From Rhypophila decipiens (lineage: Eukaryota > Ascomycota > Sordariomycetes > Sordariales > Naviculisporaceae), in contig MU858213.1 in assembly GCA_033297075.1 (NCBI GenBank), positions 1-64,000 of the forward strand: a stretch of DNA of 64,000 nt, given 5' to 3'. The notes below the pieces were generated by a model. It was given only the letters and a program-made list of their open reading frames with translations, made no database searches and was not told where the DNA came from. Positions 45,197-57,288 of this stretch are shown here, piece after piece (position 1 is the stretch's first letter; each line of letters starts with the position of its first letter). The translations under genes and the position numbers were made by a program.

Positions 45197-45877
45197 GCTA
45201 GAATGCTTGTGGATAGGCCTCTAAACGTACCGTGTTGAGAGTCTGTAGAGGAAGAGGACTATTGTTCTTGACGAAGCAACCGCTCCATGAGTTTTGGAGG
45301 GCGAAGAATGTCAAAGCTGATGTTGCAGAATTAGATACTTTGTGAGGATGTGACAGGGATCAGACCATGAGCATGCGCGTTCCAGATAGACAGTGGAAAG
45401 AAACGGAAATTCGGTGAATTCAAAGTCCGAATTGGGCGGCCAGCCATCCCCCTCCCGGTAGATGCCGAGAATATTCAGGATAAGGCCAGCAATTACAGCA
45501 CACCATCCCGTCAACGCCACAGTTACGCTGCATTTCAGCTCACATCCTGCAATGACAGTCACAGAATCGGAAACCCAATCGAACGGTTACCAGGCCAAAG
45601 GTCTAGAACCGGGGCTTTATCGCCCAGTGCGAGTGCACTGGCATGGCAAGCCAAGATATGAGGCTTTCATCCCCGCGCAGGCTCCGTGGGGGACTCTTTA
45701 AACTCGCAATTTGGCCGTGAAGGGCATTCTGCTTCTTGAACCAAACCTTAAGCTTGCACACCTGTCTGCTCTTTGAGCTGTTGAAAAGGAGACATATAAG
45801 TCTCTCTTCCGACTGCTACCGACATCATCCAGCTCCTTGGATTGCCATTTTAGAGACGTCTTCGACAGCGACAAACC
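45197..45877. other. Divergent spacer NUDIX 1 / HET 2
   Basis: About 680 bases between the divergent starts of NUDIX 1 and the second HET gene. No ORF with support. Confidence 0.55.
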
Positions 45878-47970
45878 ATGGAACCATACAAATATGAAAC
45901 TCTGCCGGCGAACCACGTGCGAATGCTGATGCTTTCAGCAGGCCTGCCAGATTCACCACTCTGCGGTTCTCTTGAGAATTTCGATATGACCAATGCCGCG
46001 GACGAGTCATATGAGCCTTTGTCGTATGTTTGGGGCGCGCCAAATTTCGAACATGAATTCACATGTGATGGGAAAACGTTGCAAATCACCAATAGTCTCT
46101 ACCAGGCCTTGAGCCGGCTTCGGCTTCCAGACCAAGACCGCCGTCTCTGGGCAGATCAGATCTGCATCAACCAAGAGGACCTGGATGAGCGCGGGAACCA
46201 GGTGCAGTTTATGAACTCCATCTATAAACATGCTAATCGCGTGCTTGTATGGTTGGGCGGAGACGAAAACGGCAATGCTCTATCGGCTTTCCGCATGGCC
46301 GAGTCGCTGGCGAGCACCTTCGCAGACAAGGAGCGCTATGAGAAGTTTCGGGTTGACCACTCGACTGAAAACCTTCATCTAAGGTCCGAAGAGGAATGGA
46401 CGCCAATCAAGAAACTGACGCATCTTCCGTGGGTGAGTGTCCAGAGCGCTCAAAGCGGTGTTAGGTGGTTGGCTAACTTCCCGACCAGTTTGAGCGAGTT
46501 TGGATCATCCAAGAGATTGGCACCAAGGCTCCTGCAACTCTGTTCTGGGGTAATGAGGCCTCGATAGACTGGCACCTACTCTACGGCGTGTGCGAGAAGC
46601 TGACCGACTTCCACCATCTTCGGCGCCAATTCGACATTGACACAGCCAAGATCAAGTTCGTTTACCAACGATTTGTACCACCAGACTTGAGCACGCGGCA
46701 TGCGAACCGCCTAAGCTTCATATATGAGCTTCACCGAGCCCGCCATGTCAAGGCGACAGACCATCGGGACCGAATCTTTGCCTTTCTGGGTCACTACTCA
46801 GTGACCGAGGGGAAGAGCAGAGAGCTCCGTAGCTTGACGGCCAACTACGACAAAGTGCAAGGGACACTTCCCAAGGTGTATGCCGATGCGGCCACACGCG
46901 CACTCCTGAGCGGTCGTGGTCTCGGTATGGGGGGTGTTGATGCAGGTCTCATTGCACTTGCGGCAGTGCAGCACGAAGAGGAACTGCCCTCATCCTATGC
47001 CAAATGGGACAAGGTGCAACGGGACATGGGTGAGAGCTATGTGCCGTCGTGGGTCCCCGACTGGCGAACATATACCTCCCATATTCTCTCCGAGCCCACA
47101 TCGCCTCACCGTGCTGCAAGTGCCCGTGGGGGACGCTACTCGGAGCCGGTTTTGCGTGTCAAAAACAGCCGTGTCCTATATATCAAAGGAGCGGTGATAG
47201 ATGTAATCACTCACGCTTCAAAGCCCTTGAAGTCAAAAGCCTTTCACAAGCCAGGAAAACCGTCATTGGTGGACAGACTGTGGCAGGAAGTTTGCGAACA
47301 GGAGATTGGGCCTGACCAGATTCTCTTTGACCTGAGTCGACAATACCGGGAAGGTCAAAGTGAAGCCGAGATGGGCCGTTGCTCCGCCTTTCTGGCTTAT
47401 ATGCAGACTCTCAGCAACGGAGGAGCCGCGACAGCACTGAGGAGGTACGATCGGTTAGGTGGCGCTGGTGTAAACGGCGTCGGGCGGACCGAACAGGACG
47501 CCCGGGAGGATTTCTACAACAGCATTTCGGACGGCGAGTGGCTGGGGGAGGCAGCCGCCTACCTCTTCCGCGCTTTGGGAGGAGAGTCGCAGCTAGGAAA
47601 TGACTCGCGACCGGTATCCCCAGAGTTGTGGGAGCTAGGAAAGTCGGCCCTTGCTGCTGCCGCGGCGAAAGGGAAGGGGAGCAGCCCGGACGAGGACTGG
47701 TCTCGGTCAGCTAACGGGGCCGCAACAAACCGCGTCTTTGCCCGGACCGCCAGCGGGTACTACCTTCTTGGTCCCAAGGTGCTGGCCGAAGGAGACCAGC
47801 TCTGTGTTCTTTGGGGAGGCAAAGTGTGCTTCTGCCTGAGGCCGCTCGATGAGGAAGGCACCCGCCATCTGTTGGTGGGAGAGTGCTACGCGCACGGACT
47901 AATGAATGGGCAGGTCGAAGGCCTGCTGAAGAGGAACGTCGTTCAGGAGAAGGAGTTTGTCATTGTTTGA
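45878..47970 (+). CDS. HET domain protein 2
   Basis: Two exons in phase (45878-46432, 46489-47970; donor GTGAGT), 678 residues. HET landmarks: SYEPLSYVWG (about 44-53), SLYQALSRLRL, the signature RLWADQICINQEDLDERG and QVQFMNSIYKHANRVLVWLGG. After the intron comes FERVWIIQEI, then TDHRDRIFAFLGH and PSWVPDWR. The end block GDQLCVLWGG and ECYAHGLMNGQVEG matches the end of the HET protein at 20.2 kb, though the two are well diverged. Family role: cell-death effector in non-self recognition. Its two neighbours are NUDIX hydrolases: one divergent upstream, one co-directional 330 bases downstream. Confidence 0.93.
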
Positions 47971-48299
47971 TTCGATTTGAGCGATTTGGTGTCAAGTTCA
48001 AATTTTGAATTGAGTGCGGTGTTGTGTTCAGGGCGTTTCAGTCATGTGATTGGTGGGACAAATTAATTCCAGGCAGTGCAGGCACCTGGCCGCCACTGAC
48101 ATCAGGGAGGACCCTGCCAAGCGGTTGGGCATTTCCTCTGGGCATTGTTGAGCAGGCCTCCTTTGCTTGCGAGGATCAAGGAATCGATATGTAAATTCAA
48201 ACAAAAAAAACTCTTTTTTTCATAGGCCCTCCGTTTCTCACGACACTCAACATCCGCACAATAGAGAACCAGAAAAGCAACAAAAACAAAGAACCTGAA
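47971..48299. other. Short intergenic
   Basis: About 330 bases between the HET 2 stop and the NUDIX 2 start on the same strand. It includes an A-rich leader just before the ATG. No gene. Confidence 0.55.
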
Positions 48300-49028
48300 A
48301 TGACAGGTGAATTTACGACACCGATTGCTCGGGCTCCGTCCGATGGCATGTTCCACCGGTTCACCGCCCATCCATCCGTACAAGCTTTTGAGCTGTCGCC
48401 TCCAGATTTCCTAGCTCGGCATTTTGACGCCTCCAACAAGACCCGGCCGCCTGTACCCAAATATCTTGCAACTGGAGCAATCGTGTTTGACCGACCGGTC
48501 CCTTCCCCGAATGGCCCTCGGCCGACCTCGGACCGCCCTCCCAGGGTTCTTCTCATCCAGCGTGCTCCCCACGACTCAATGCCCCTAAAATGGGAGACCC
48601 CCGGTGGAGGATGTGACGACGACGACCCAAGCGTTTTATACGCATGTGCCCGCGAACTCAAAGAAGAGGCCGGGCTGAAAGCTGTGTCTGTGGGGCCAGT
48701 GATAGCCTGCACAACCAAAGTCACATCCAAGACCAATGGAGGGCCGGAGGATGGGCAGCCGGAATGGGGCGAACGAATGGGGGGCCAGTTCTTTCTCACA
48801 CGGAGAGGGAACCTTGTTTGCAAGTTCTACTTCGCCGTCCAAGTCCCAGAGGAGGCTGCCTCCCAGGTAGTTGTGGACCCGAATGAGCATGTTGCGTTTG
48901 TATGGGCTACCGAGGAGGAGGTGAGGAATAAGAAGACGGATGGTGAAAATGGGATTCAGTTGGATTTCACTCATAGGGAGCAGTTTGAAGTCATCTTGGA
49001 AGCTTTCAAGATATGGAAAGATATTTGA
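48300..49028 (+). CDS. NUDIX hydrolase 2
   Basis: A single exon of 242 residues with an ATG at 48300. The core starts YLATGAIVFDRP, then PRVLLIQRAPHDSMPLKWE, the box with PGGGCDDDDPSVLYACA and RELKEEAGL (118-126), and FYFAVQVPEE, NEHVAFVWATEEE, and EVILEAFKI at the end. The order and many of the residues match NUDIX 1, so the two are paralogs. The REUxEExGU half is intact. The usual Glu of the G-x5-E half is replaced by a Asp-rich run. No leader, so it is probably cytosolic. It follows HET 2 in the same direction. Confidence 0.87.
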   Translation: MTGEFTTPIARAPSDGMFHRFTAHPSVQAFELSPPDFLARHFDASNKTRPPVPKYLATGAIVFDRPVPSPNGPRPTSDRPPRVLLIQRAPHDSMPLKWETPGGGCDDDDPSVLYACARELKEEAGLKAVSVGPVIACTTKVTSKTNGGPEDGQPEWGERMGGQFFLTRRGNLVCKFYFAVQVPEEAASQVVVDPNEHVAFVWATEEEVRNKKTDGENGIQLDFTHREQFEVILEAFKIWKDI

Positions 49029-50317
49029 AGGAGATACTATCCTGACATCTTCATCTCTTTGGGGAGGTCTCTCCTGGCATTTCCTTGGGAACCATGTAGC
49101 CGAAAAGAATTGTCAACATTGTGACTATCAACATCAAAGTTTCAATCAACACGTTCAATTTGCAGAATTAGGATATGACCATCATCAATGTGAATTTGGG
49201 CCGTATAATTGACCTGACAGAATCATGTCTCGGCGCCTATTGGCTTTTTAGAAGCATCAGGCCTAAACCAGCAAGTATTGATAGTCTCCAGCAGTTGTCC
49301 AGAAAGGGAATCTCTGGCCCCTTTTGCAAGCTGCGGAGCCTTTGTTAGTTTCGTCCACCAGTATTCTCTCCGATTCGTTGTACTCCGGGTTCCCACTCCC
49401 TTCCCAACCACCGCCTTCGGTTCGTGTAAATGCCGTCTCGGCACTGGGCAGTAAAGCTTCAGGCGGCCGAACCAGCTAATTCCCCAGCTCGCCAAGAGAG
49501 GCAAGAACCAACAGCTGGCTCTCTTCAGGGCGCTAAAAACGTAAATTCATGCAATGCTACTCTTGGCTCGCACAAGCCAGGTTTTTTGCGCATTTTTGAC
49601 ACGACAGAAACATCGGTGAGTATTTCAACGTCAGGGGGAGAAAATGATTCAGGACTGGCATCCACGAATTGGAAAGGGTTGTGAGCGCGATCATCACCAG
49701 GAATTTCAGGTCCCATGCAGGCGGCATCCTCCCACCTTCTCCAACTTTTACCGTGCCACACACCAAAACTCGCATTCAGGGCTCTCATAACGAGCACAGA
49801 GGAAAGAGGCCAAAATGTTCGCCATGGGTGCAACACGCGCCCTCTTTGGATGTGATGCATCAACCACTTTTGACAGTCAGCCGGTCCCCCTTTCTACGAA
49901 CAACGCATTGGATATCCAAAAGATGGAGGGAGCACACGCTGCGCCACATCGGATTTGTTGTACCAGGTTGGGACCTGAGTTCGGCACAACAGCACCAGCA
50001 GGCTGCCTAGCAGGGCGTGGTTCTTGGCAAATGTAAGGTATGCAGTCATGGACAACACACGTCATGTGGGGTGGTCACCGGCCCCCTGACCAACCAGACG
50101 GGATCACGACTCGCTCTTGCTACTAGAAATATAGGATGCTGTCACGACTCTTGTTTCAACATCAAGTCGTGCTTTCTTTCATTTCAGCTTTGCTCTTGAA
50201 GTAACCTTCAACACGGACGACACTTGGATTCACAACCGACGAACAATATCAACGACCACAAGGACCTAGACAAGAACAACAATCAACCAGCTATCATCAA
50301 GACACCAAAAACTCACC
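49029..50317. other. Intergenic, no gene seen
   Basis: About 1.3 kb. The last 110 bases before the next ATG are CA-rich and G-poor, like a fungal 5' leader. No other gene seen. Confidence 0.55.
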
Positions 50318-51750
50318 ATGGCACCAAGAAGCCGTCTCCCGCGTCGCATGACAGGACTATACAGTAGTACCAGTTCATCCGACTCGGCGAGCCTGCAATC
50401 CCAGACCCGCAGCGAGCGCGGCTTCCCCGAGGCCGAACAATCCCTCTACAACACATTCACCTCCAAATCCGCCCAGGCAGCAGGGTTGCTCTCCTACCTC
50501 GGATCGCGCAACCCCCTCCCTGTGCAAATCACAGCGCGCGACTCGGTCTGGCTGATGGACAACGTCGCATTCCGCGGTAAGAGTGGGCAATGGGAGGCCG
50601 AATTCGTCGCGGCCGCGTTTGAAGGCGAGCCCTCGGCCAAGATAGTGGATTATGTCGGCGACGTGGCTAGACTTTTGGGACTGGCCAAGGGGAGCAAAGA
50701 GGAGGCGGTCGTCGAGCACCGGATCAAGCCCTTCGTTACCGAGATATTACCCGGCCGACAGGTCAAAGTCGATTTCAATCGTGGATCTAAGCTCGTCAAG
50801 CTGAGTCCCGGGGGCAGGCATGGCATTAGCAGTGATATCAGGCAGCTTCCGGCTGCGGTGGATGGTGATGTGGTTTCGTCCATCGCGGATGTGCCTGCGG
50901 GCACCACTGGTATTTTGGAGATGCGGACCAAGTACGCTGAGCCAGAAGGCTGGGCTGTTCTCTCCGATGTCGACGACACCATCAAGATTACGCAGACTAG
51001 CGATCCTACTGGTATCTTACGGTCAACCTTTGTGGTATGTTGCAGAATCCGCACTCACCGTTTTTACAAGTCAAAGCTAACAAATGACGGCAGTCCGAGC
51101 CAACACCAACAAACGGCCTCCCGGCATTCTACACAAAACTTCAAGCCCTCGTGACCCCCAACGCACCATGGTTCTACCTCTCAGCGTCGCCATACAACCT
51201 CTACCCCTTCCTCCGCGAGTTCATCTCGCAGCACTACCCCCCCGGCCAACTCATCCTGCGCGACTCCTCGTGGATGACCATCCCCGGCCTGCTGTCCAAC
51301 TTGACCCTGGGCACGCACGAGTACAAGGTCGACCGGATCAAGAAGGTGCACTCCTGGCTGCCCAACCGCAAGATGATTCTCATTGGCGACTCTACCCAGA
51401 GCGATCCCGAGGCGTACGGGGATATCTGCCGAAGGTTCCCCGGCTGGGTGAAGCTCGTCCTCATCAGGAGGGTGACGGATATTGCTGCCGTGGGAAGCAG
51501 CAAGAAGAACGAGCCCGAGAGATTTGAAAAGGCCTTTGAAGGGATCAAGTGAGTTTTGCCTTTCTTTTTGTCATGTCTAATTTTCATCTCGAGGGTGAAA
51601 GGTTTAGCAATCTTGAAATGAAGAGCGAGGTCACACCTTGAGATCGAACTGCGCTGACTGAATTTATGTTTTACTGCTAGGGCCCCTTGGCATGTTTTTG
51701 AGGACCCGGCTGAGTGCGAGCAGCTTGTACAGGAAACCGTTCGCGGCTGA
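50318..51750 (+). CDS. APP1-type phosphatidate phosphatase
   Basis: Three exons in phase (50318-51034, 51094-51548, 51681-51750), 413 residues. The catalytic HAD-like motif is DVDDT (Asp217, Asp219, Thr221) in WAVLSDVDDTIKIT. The second exon has the family blocks GLPAFYTKLQALV, WFYLSASPYNLYPFLREFI, LRDSSWMTIPGLL and the Lys/Asp motif in RKMILIGDSTQSDPEAYGDI. The last exon is the short PWHVFEDPAECEQL. In yeast, APP1 is a Mg-dependent phosphatidate phosphatase at cortical actin patches, converting phosphatidate to diacylglycerol. The N-terminal 70 residues are Ser-rich and probably disordered. No signal or membrane segment. Intron 2 is long (132 nt) for this window. Confidence 0.9.
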
Positions 51751-52738
51751 GTGGCAACTGGTTCAGATTTTGTTCGTATTTATGAAGTACCTTTTCGGTA
51801 TTGATTTGTTCGGAGCCATGATGAAACTGAGCTGATATTCTCGTGGGTGGTTGGTGACTGTTTCTTGATACCACTTTCACAAGTCTTGGTTGAGCGAGCG
51901 CGTCTTCTTTTTTCTTCTTATCAAATGTCATAGCTCTACAGGGTACACATAGCTTAATTCATACCTTGGAACAATAATATCGATATAACATCATCTCTCT
52001 GTTCATAGTCCTAGCACGAAACATCATCAAATGAAACAACAGCGAGTAACTTACAAACTTTGATTGCCACTGGTAATTAATGCCTCGGAGCTTGCCCTGT
52101 TCCAGCAATAGTCGAAATGCGCCATGGTTTCTCTATCGTCTCCGAGATGCAAGGCTGGCGGATGGAGGATGTGAGCACACTTACCCGGCTGGACAGTCCA
52201 TTCTCACAGAGGATTTTGATCGCCCGGGCCTAGATCACAAGACAACAAGAAATACACAATCACGCTGGAACAGGACACAGGACGAGGTCACGAGAAGGTA
52301 TCAGAAAGCAAAAACCCAACTTGCAATTACAACAAAACAAACAAGCAGACCTGGAAGTCTTCTGCCATTTGGCCACACTCAGCGCTTGCCAAGGTGAGCT
52401 TGAGGGAAAACCCGAGAAAGACCTCAAGCCAGAAGTCCCGCAGGGAGAGCTCGGTTCTTTCCCGCAGGTGTCGACCAGTCGTAATAACTAACAAAAGAAA
52501 AAAGCCACCAAGCCAGAATAAAGCACCAAGCCAGAATAAAGCACCAAGCCAGAATAAAACACCAAGCCAGTTAATTTCACCAAGCCAAAAAGCCAATAAG
52601 AGGCCTTGCCAACAAACAAGCAAACGAACAAGCAAGCGAACGAACAAACAAGCATACAAGCATACATACAACTACCTGCTCAAAGTCAGTAGTACAACAG
52701 TGCTAAATGAGTGTGGGGGTGAGGGGACGATACAAACC
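51751..52738. other. Intergenic with short tandem repeats
   Basis: About 990 bases. It carries the 18-bp tandem repeat at 52506-52577 and an AAGCAAACGAACA-type simple run near 52610-52675. No gene seen. Confidence 0.6.
52506..52590. repeat. 18-bp tandem repeat
   Basis: Units start with caccaagccagaataaag; three near-perfect copies at 52506, 52524 and 52542, a diverged fourth at 52560 and a partial fifth after it. A degenerate AAGCAAACGAACA-type run follows to about 52675. Confidence 0.8.
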
Positions 52739-54335
52739 TCACATGTAACACGCCTGGTTGCGACGTCGTCTCGAGCCAGCACTGACGGGTCCCGGTGCAG
52801 CGGAGAGAGCATCCTTCCTGGCTGGAAGGTCCGACTGAATGGCCGGAGGTTCGCCGGGGCCAGGAAGGTCCGACTGAATGTCCGGAGGTTCGCTGGGGCC
52901 AGGAAGGTCCGACTGAACGTCCGGGAGCTTACTGGGGCCAGGGATCATGGCTAAGATCTCCTTTGGAATTTCCGGCTCTTTGGCAAGCATCTGGAGGGCC
53001 TTGAATTTGAAAAACGGTGTACCTTGGAGCGCGGCAGGTACACTGGCAGGCGGGCCAATAGAAAGGAGAGCCAGTTGGTCCAGCGGAATGTCTTGGTAAT
53101 TCACCACATTGCCGGTGGCTACCTCGTCGTCGTCGTAAATATCGAGATCCATTTGGTCCTCGGCGTCTGAATCGTCAGCCTCGGGATAGTGGGTCTTGGC
53201 CTCTCGATAAATGGTCAGGTGATTGTCCTCGTGGAAGCCGACGTCAATCATCTTAATGTCGACGTCGTCTACATCCATAGGCTCGAAGTCGTCGGGCTCC
53301 GGAATGTCCAGGTCCAGGTCCATGGGCTCGGGCTCGGGCTCGGGCTCCTGTGGAATCTCCTCCAAGGCTGGCAGCAACCTGGGATAGTTGACGGGCGCGG
53401 GAAGAGAGATTGTTGGCTCGACAGGAAGGGGAGCAGGAGAGACGGCCTTTATCCGGAAGAAGCGTCTCCAGAGAACCTCATCGTCGTCGGAATCGTCGGA
53501 ATCCGTTGCTTGTCGGTTGACGAGGCGCTGGTCAACCTGGGACTCCAGTCTTCTCAGACCTTCGCGTGCCTGAAACTCGTGCCGCTCGAGCATCGCGGTG
53601 ATCCGGTTGGCAATGGTGATTGCCTTGTCGACCTTGAGAAGCATGGAGTTGAGGTGTTCCAGATAGAGGTCCGAACGGGTATCTGCGTGAGTAAAGTGTT
53701 AGCGTCGAGCGCCAAAGAGGGAGGTCTCGAATGGGCACTTGAAATGATGGATGGGGGGCGAACGAGACGTGAAAAGAGAAAAGACACTTACAGAAACGGA
53801 GAAAAGTCGATGGGCAGGGTCGGAGAGGAGGCACAAAACCACAGGATCCTTGGGGCCTGATAACCAGAGTGGGATCCAGCTTGGCGAGCTGGTCGTTCAG
53901 TCCTTGGATGGTCTGCTGGAGTTGTGCGATGTAGATGCGCTGATGGCGCCATGTCTCGGTCGATTTGACGAGCATTCTTTCGACGATGTCTCTCTCCGGA
54001 AGCTTGTCGAAGAGAAGAGAGGCGATGTGGTCGAGAGACGGACGTATACCGAACCTGTAGACGTTGCTGCGGTGGACTATCCGAACCGAGGTGTCGAAGA
54101 GCCACGCGAGGCAACCGGCGAGAAACCAGGCGGGAGTGGACCAGTGGCCGTGAAGACCACCGGGGAGAAGGGGAAGGAAGGTGCCGACGGCGATAAAGAC
54201 CAAGGCGGCCCAGAACGAGATAACAAGAACATACATGATGAACTCGGCGATGGTAAAGGGGATGGCGATGATGGTGGAAGTGATGCCGAAGGCCGCGACC
54301 AGCATGTGGAAGAGGACAGCCACGAAGGAGAGCAT
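52739..54335 (-). CDS. Acidic membrane protein, unknown
   Basis: Two exons in phase (54335-53792, 53682-52739), 495 residues; the ATG at 54335 is the first with a membrane helix start. The first exon holds two or three membrane helices (MLSFVAVLFHMLVAAFGI, FIMYVLVISFWAALVFIAV, then TPAWFLAGCLAWLF) followed by a helical segment with RIYIAQLQQTIQGLNDQL that may be a coiled coil. The second exon is very acidic (EPEPEPEPMDLDLDI, DDSDAEDQMDLDIYDDD). It ends with three 13-residue repeats, LPGPSEPPDIQSD and variants, and a SRRRRN tail. No family recognised. The plan, membrane anchor then long acidic tail, suggests an ER or nuclear-envelope protein exposing a disordered tail; this is inference. Confidence 0.65.
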
Positions 54336-56458
54336 GGTGGTTGTCGTCCTGGTTGTCGCTCTGGGTGGGTGGTAACTGACTGTGCAGTGCAGAGAGGAAC
54401 GAATCGAGGCGATAGCGGCAATTGAAAGAACAAGTCGACAAGAGCCTAGTGGCGACGATTCAGTAATCTGAGAACTGAAGAAAGCGCAGTTGGAAATCTG
54501 AAGATCGATCTGACGAAAACTGAGAACAGCTAGTCTGGAGAAGGAAGAAGAGGAATGGGAAGAAAGGACCACCGAGAGGGTTTAAATACCCAGGCAGAAG
54601 GCAGAAAGTTGGGCGGTCAACGGCAGTCAGGACTGCGGCGACTGTCGGAGAGTTCGATAGACTTTCCAGAGCCAGAAGTGTCGGATCGAGCCAGGAAGTA
54701 CCGGGACCGGGTGCTGTATCTTGGTGCCATAGTAATTTGTATGGAGCGGTGATGAAAAGCCCACTCCAGGGTTGACTGGGTACTTGCCATGTGAAGAGAA
54801 ACTGCCCGCCAAGCATCGTGCCTTCCCTCTCGGCCAACTTGCAAGAGTCATCGGCTCCACAGTGATCTAATTGTTGAAAAGCTCCTCAGCCTCGATGAAC
54901 TTTGCAAGGGAGAGCAATGGCATCTCGCTCCCATTGGCCATTAGTCCTCGACCTCGATAAACTTTCCAATGGGGGACAATAGCATGACGTATTTTAAGAA
55001 AGAGCACATGGCAACACGAATTGGGTGATGTTAATGATCTAAACAGTCTCCAGCAGACCGCTGGCGGTCGGGGATGGCAAAACTGGAGGGGCGTTTGGGA
55101 AATATCGACACTACTTTCAGGCTTCATCAAGATGCAATGATAGAGACGTAGCAGCAAATATTGTGGCAGATATGATAGTATACTGGTTAGAAAGCCTGTA
55201 ACATTTGGCGATGAGTCGTCTCAACGCCAACAACCTGGGAAAACTTTTCTGCCTTCTCGGGATTCAAGAGATGTATCATCACATAACATCATAGATTCAG
55301 ACTGCTTGGTCAGGTCTGAATGCCAAATTCAGATCTGATGCGTAATTATTGCAGGCTCCAGCTAAATGAATAGCCGGCCTCTTTTGCAGCCTTCTCGCAA
55401 AGAATTGAAAGGCATGTGTTGATGGGCCAAACAGAAACGAACTCGACTATGTCCTGGATTCCAAGGTTCACGATACCATCCTTGAAGAGGTGGATGTCTA
55501 TCTTTACTTCGAGTTCAGTGATGCCGTGAATTTCGAGGTCAAAAGAGATAGCCTTACGATCTGCAATCAAATCCAGTACACTCACCGAGAAATGCAGCAA
55601 ACTACAGATTTTGAGGTTACGACGACCATGTTTCCCTGAGATATTTTTTTTCATATTCAAATGTTCAACTAGGCTGCTCCAGAGCACACTGTGCCCAGGC
55701 TGGTTATTTATTCCTTCCCTGACGTCAAGCAGACTGTCCACGCTCGAAGATTTAATTGTAACCGGGGAATTCCAGAGGCGTATCATTCGCATCCTGGCCG
55801 ATAGACATCATAGATTCGACTCCAAATAAACAGTAATCATCATTTTTCTATGGTTATGATAGGCTACATTTTTATTATGAAGATGTCGTTGAAAATTGTG
55901 GAGCCTTACGCGCTACAACCTCAGCTGGAAGTGAGGATAAGCCTCGCCAAGACCTGTCAAAAACATCCCCCACCGATCCAACTCCAATTTGACTAGGTTG
56001 CCAACCCTATCGTAGGGAAGATCGAACATTGGCTGATCTACACTACAAGAAATACACATTTAACCCGTTTTAGGCGTTACAATTGCCTCGCATGTGAAGC
56101 GCTTCGGGCGATCGGTTGTGGAACATTCCGCAAGCCCGTTGTTCGGTCCCATACACCCAAAAACGGATCACATGATCCATCTGTCATATCTTTATTTTGT
56201 CATCCGAGTCAGAAACGTTAATTTTGTTGATACAGGTGGGTAGCTAATAAGTGGGTTTGATTTATCCCAAGGCTGTCGTGATTCCGATGAAGCTGAAAAC
56301 AATGCAAAGGGTTAAACATCAAAGTCAGATGAGTTACAAAGAATAACGGCTGGTTACACATCGATCTTTTTCATATCCAAGATATTATACTACAATCGTC
56401 CAAACATAAATAAGTCTCCGGTCCCTGAAAACTAGATGCCCACTGCAGTAAGAGAATA
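54336..56458. other. Long intergenic, one weak ORF
   Basis: About 2.1 kb. The start is the promoter of the membrane gene. A minus-strand ATG frame at 55792-55346 (148 codons; includes FSVSVLDLIADRKAISFDLEI) is unsupported by any family, so I give it little weight. Otherwise nothing. Confidence 0.5.
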
Positions 56459-57288
56459 TCATTCCTCCCCTTTGACCCATCCCTCCCGCTCGTTAAGTTC
56501 CTTCGGCCGCTGACTCCACTCAGGAGGCTCATCAAGGCCCTCCTCCTCCATCTTGTCCCCTTCCTCCTTGGTCTTGTGAACGGTAGTTGCTTTGTGCTCG
56601 GCGGGAGAGTACACGGTGTAAAGAATGAGAGGTGTAGGGCCGGTGTTCAGGAACTGGTGCTTCGTCCCAGCCGGAACAATGACCATATCGCCAGCCTTGA
56701 TCTTCTGTTCCTTGCCGCCTACTTGGGCGAGTCCCATCCCAGACGTGAACGTGAGGATTTGGTCGACTGTGTGAATCTGCCAGAGGGAATGTAATCAGTC
56801 AGTTTTCTGATGTTGAAATTTTTATGTTGATTGACCCAACAGCATTAATTGGCACGTACCTCCTCCCCAATATCTCCCCCAACGGGCACCGTCATCAGCA
56901 CCACCTGCGAGTACAAGCCTGTCCAAAGAACCCTCCGGAACTCGCCCGACTCGGAAGGCAGCGCGGTCGTCATACTGGGAAAGTAAACCATCTCGTTCTT
57001 GGGGCGATCGCTACTCGGCTTTGGGAATTCGGCCATCTTGTTTCGATCTTGGCTGGACTTTCCCGGCGAGTTCAATTGTTCAAACTGTTTGCTGCTCTGC
57101 AGATATCGTCTCGACGTCTCGGCGAGGACTAGGCGAGCGGGTCGGCGTGGTGAGTTTGAATGAATGCTGAGAGAGGAGGGTCTAGTAGCGGTCGCAAAAC
57201 AGAGATTCGATGCCTGGGAAATGAAACGGCGATAGAGGGTCTGGGAGGAGCTGGCGCAGTGCGAGGTCGAGAAGGATGAGAAAGACAT
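56459..57288 (-). CDS. Cupin protein, likely mitochondrial
   Basis: Two exons in phase (57288-56860, 56776-56459), 248 residues. The first ~60 residues are rich in Ser, Arg and aromatic residues with no acids, like a mitochondrial targeting leader (SSSQTLYRRFISQASN, then SPRRPARLVLAETSRR). The cupin core follows: FRRVLWTGLYSQVVLMTVPVGGDIGEE, then HTVDQILTFTSGMG, KIKAGDMVIVPAGTKHQFLN and a C-terminal EHKATTVHKTKEEGDKM. His in HTVDQ and in GTKHQFL fit the double-stranded beta-helix metal-binding positions. It resembles small bacterial cupin-2 proteins of unknown role that share the TVHKTK tail. A metal-dependent sugar- or small-molecule-binding role is possible; no enzyme activity can be assigned. 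Confidence 0.75.

Noticed and set aside
49525..49863. 112-codon minus-strand frame
   Set aside because: No recognisable domain and overlapped by equally long frames on the other strand.
55346..55792. 148-codon ATG frame on the minus strand
   Set aside because: Looks protein-like in places but nothing supports it as a gene; described only as a weak ORF.
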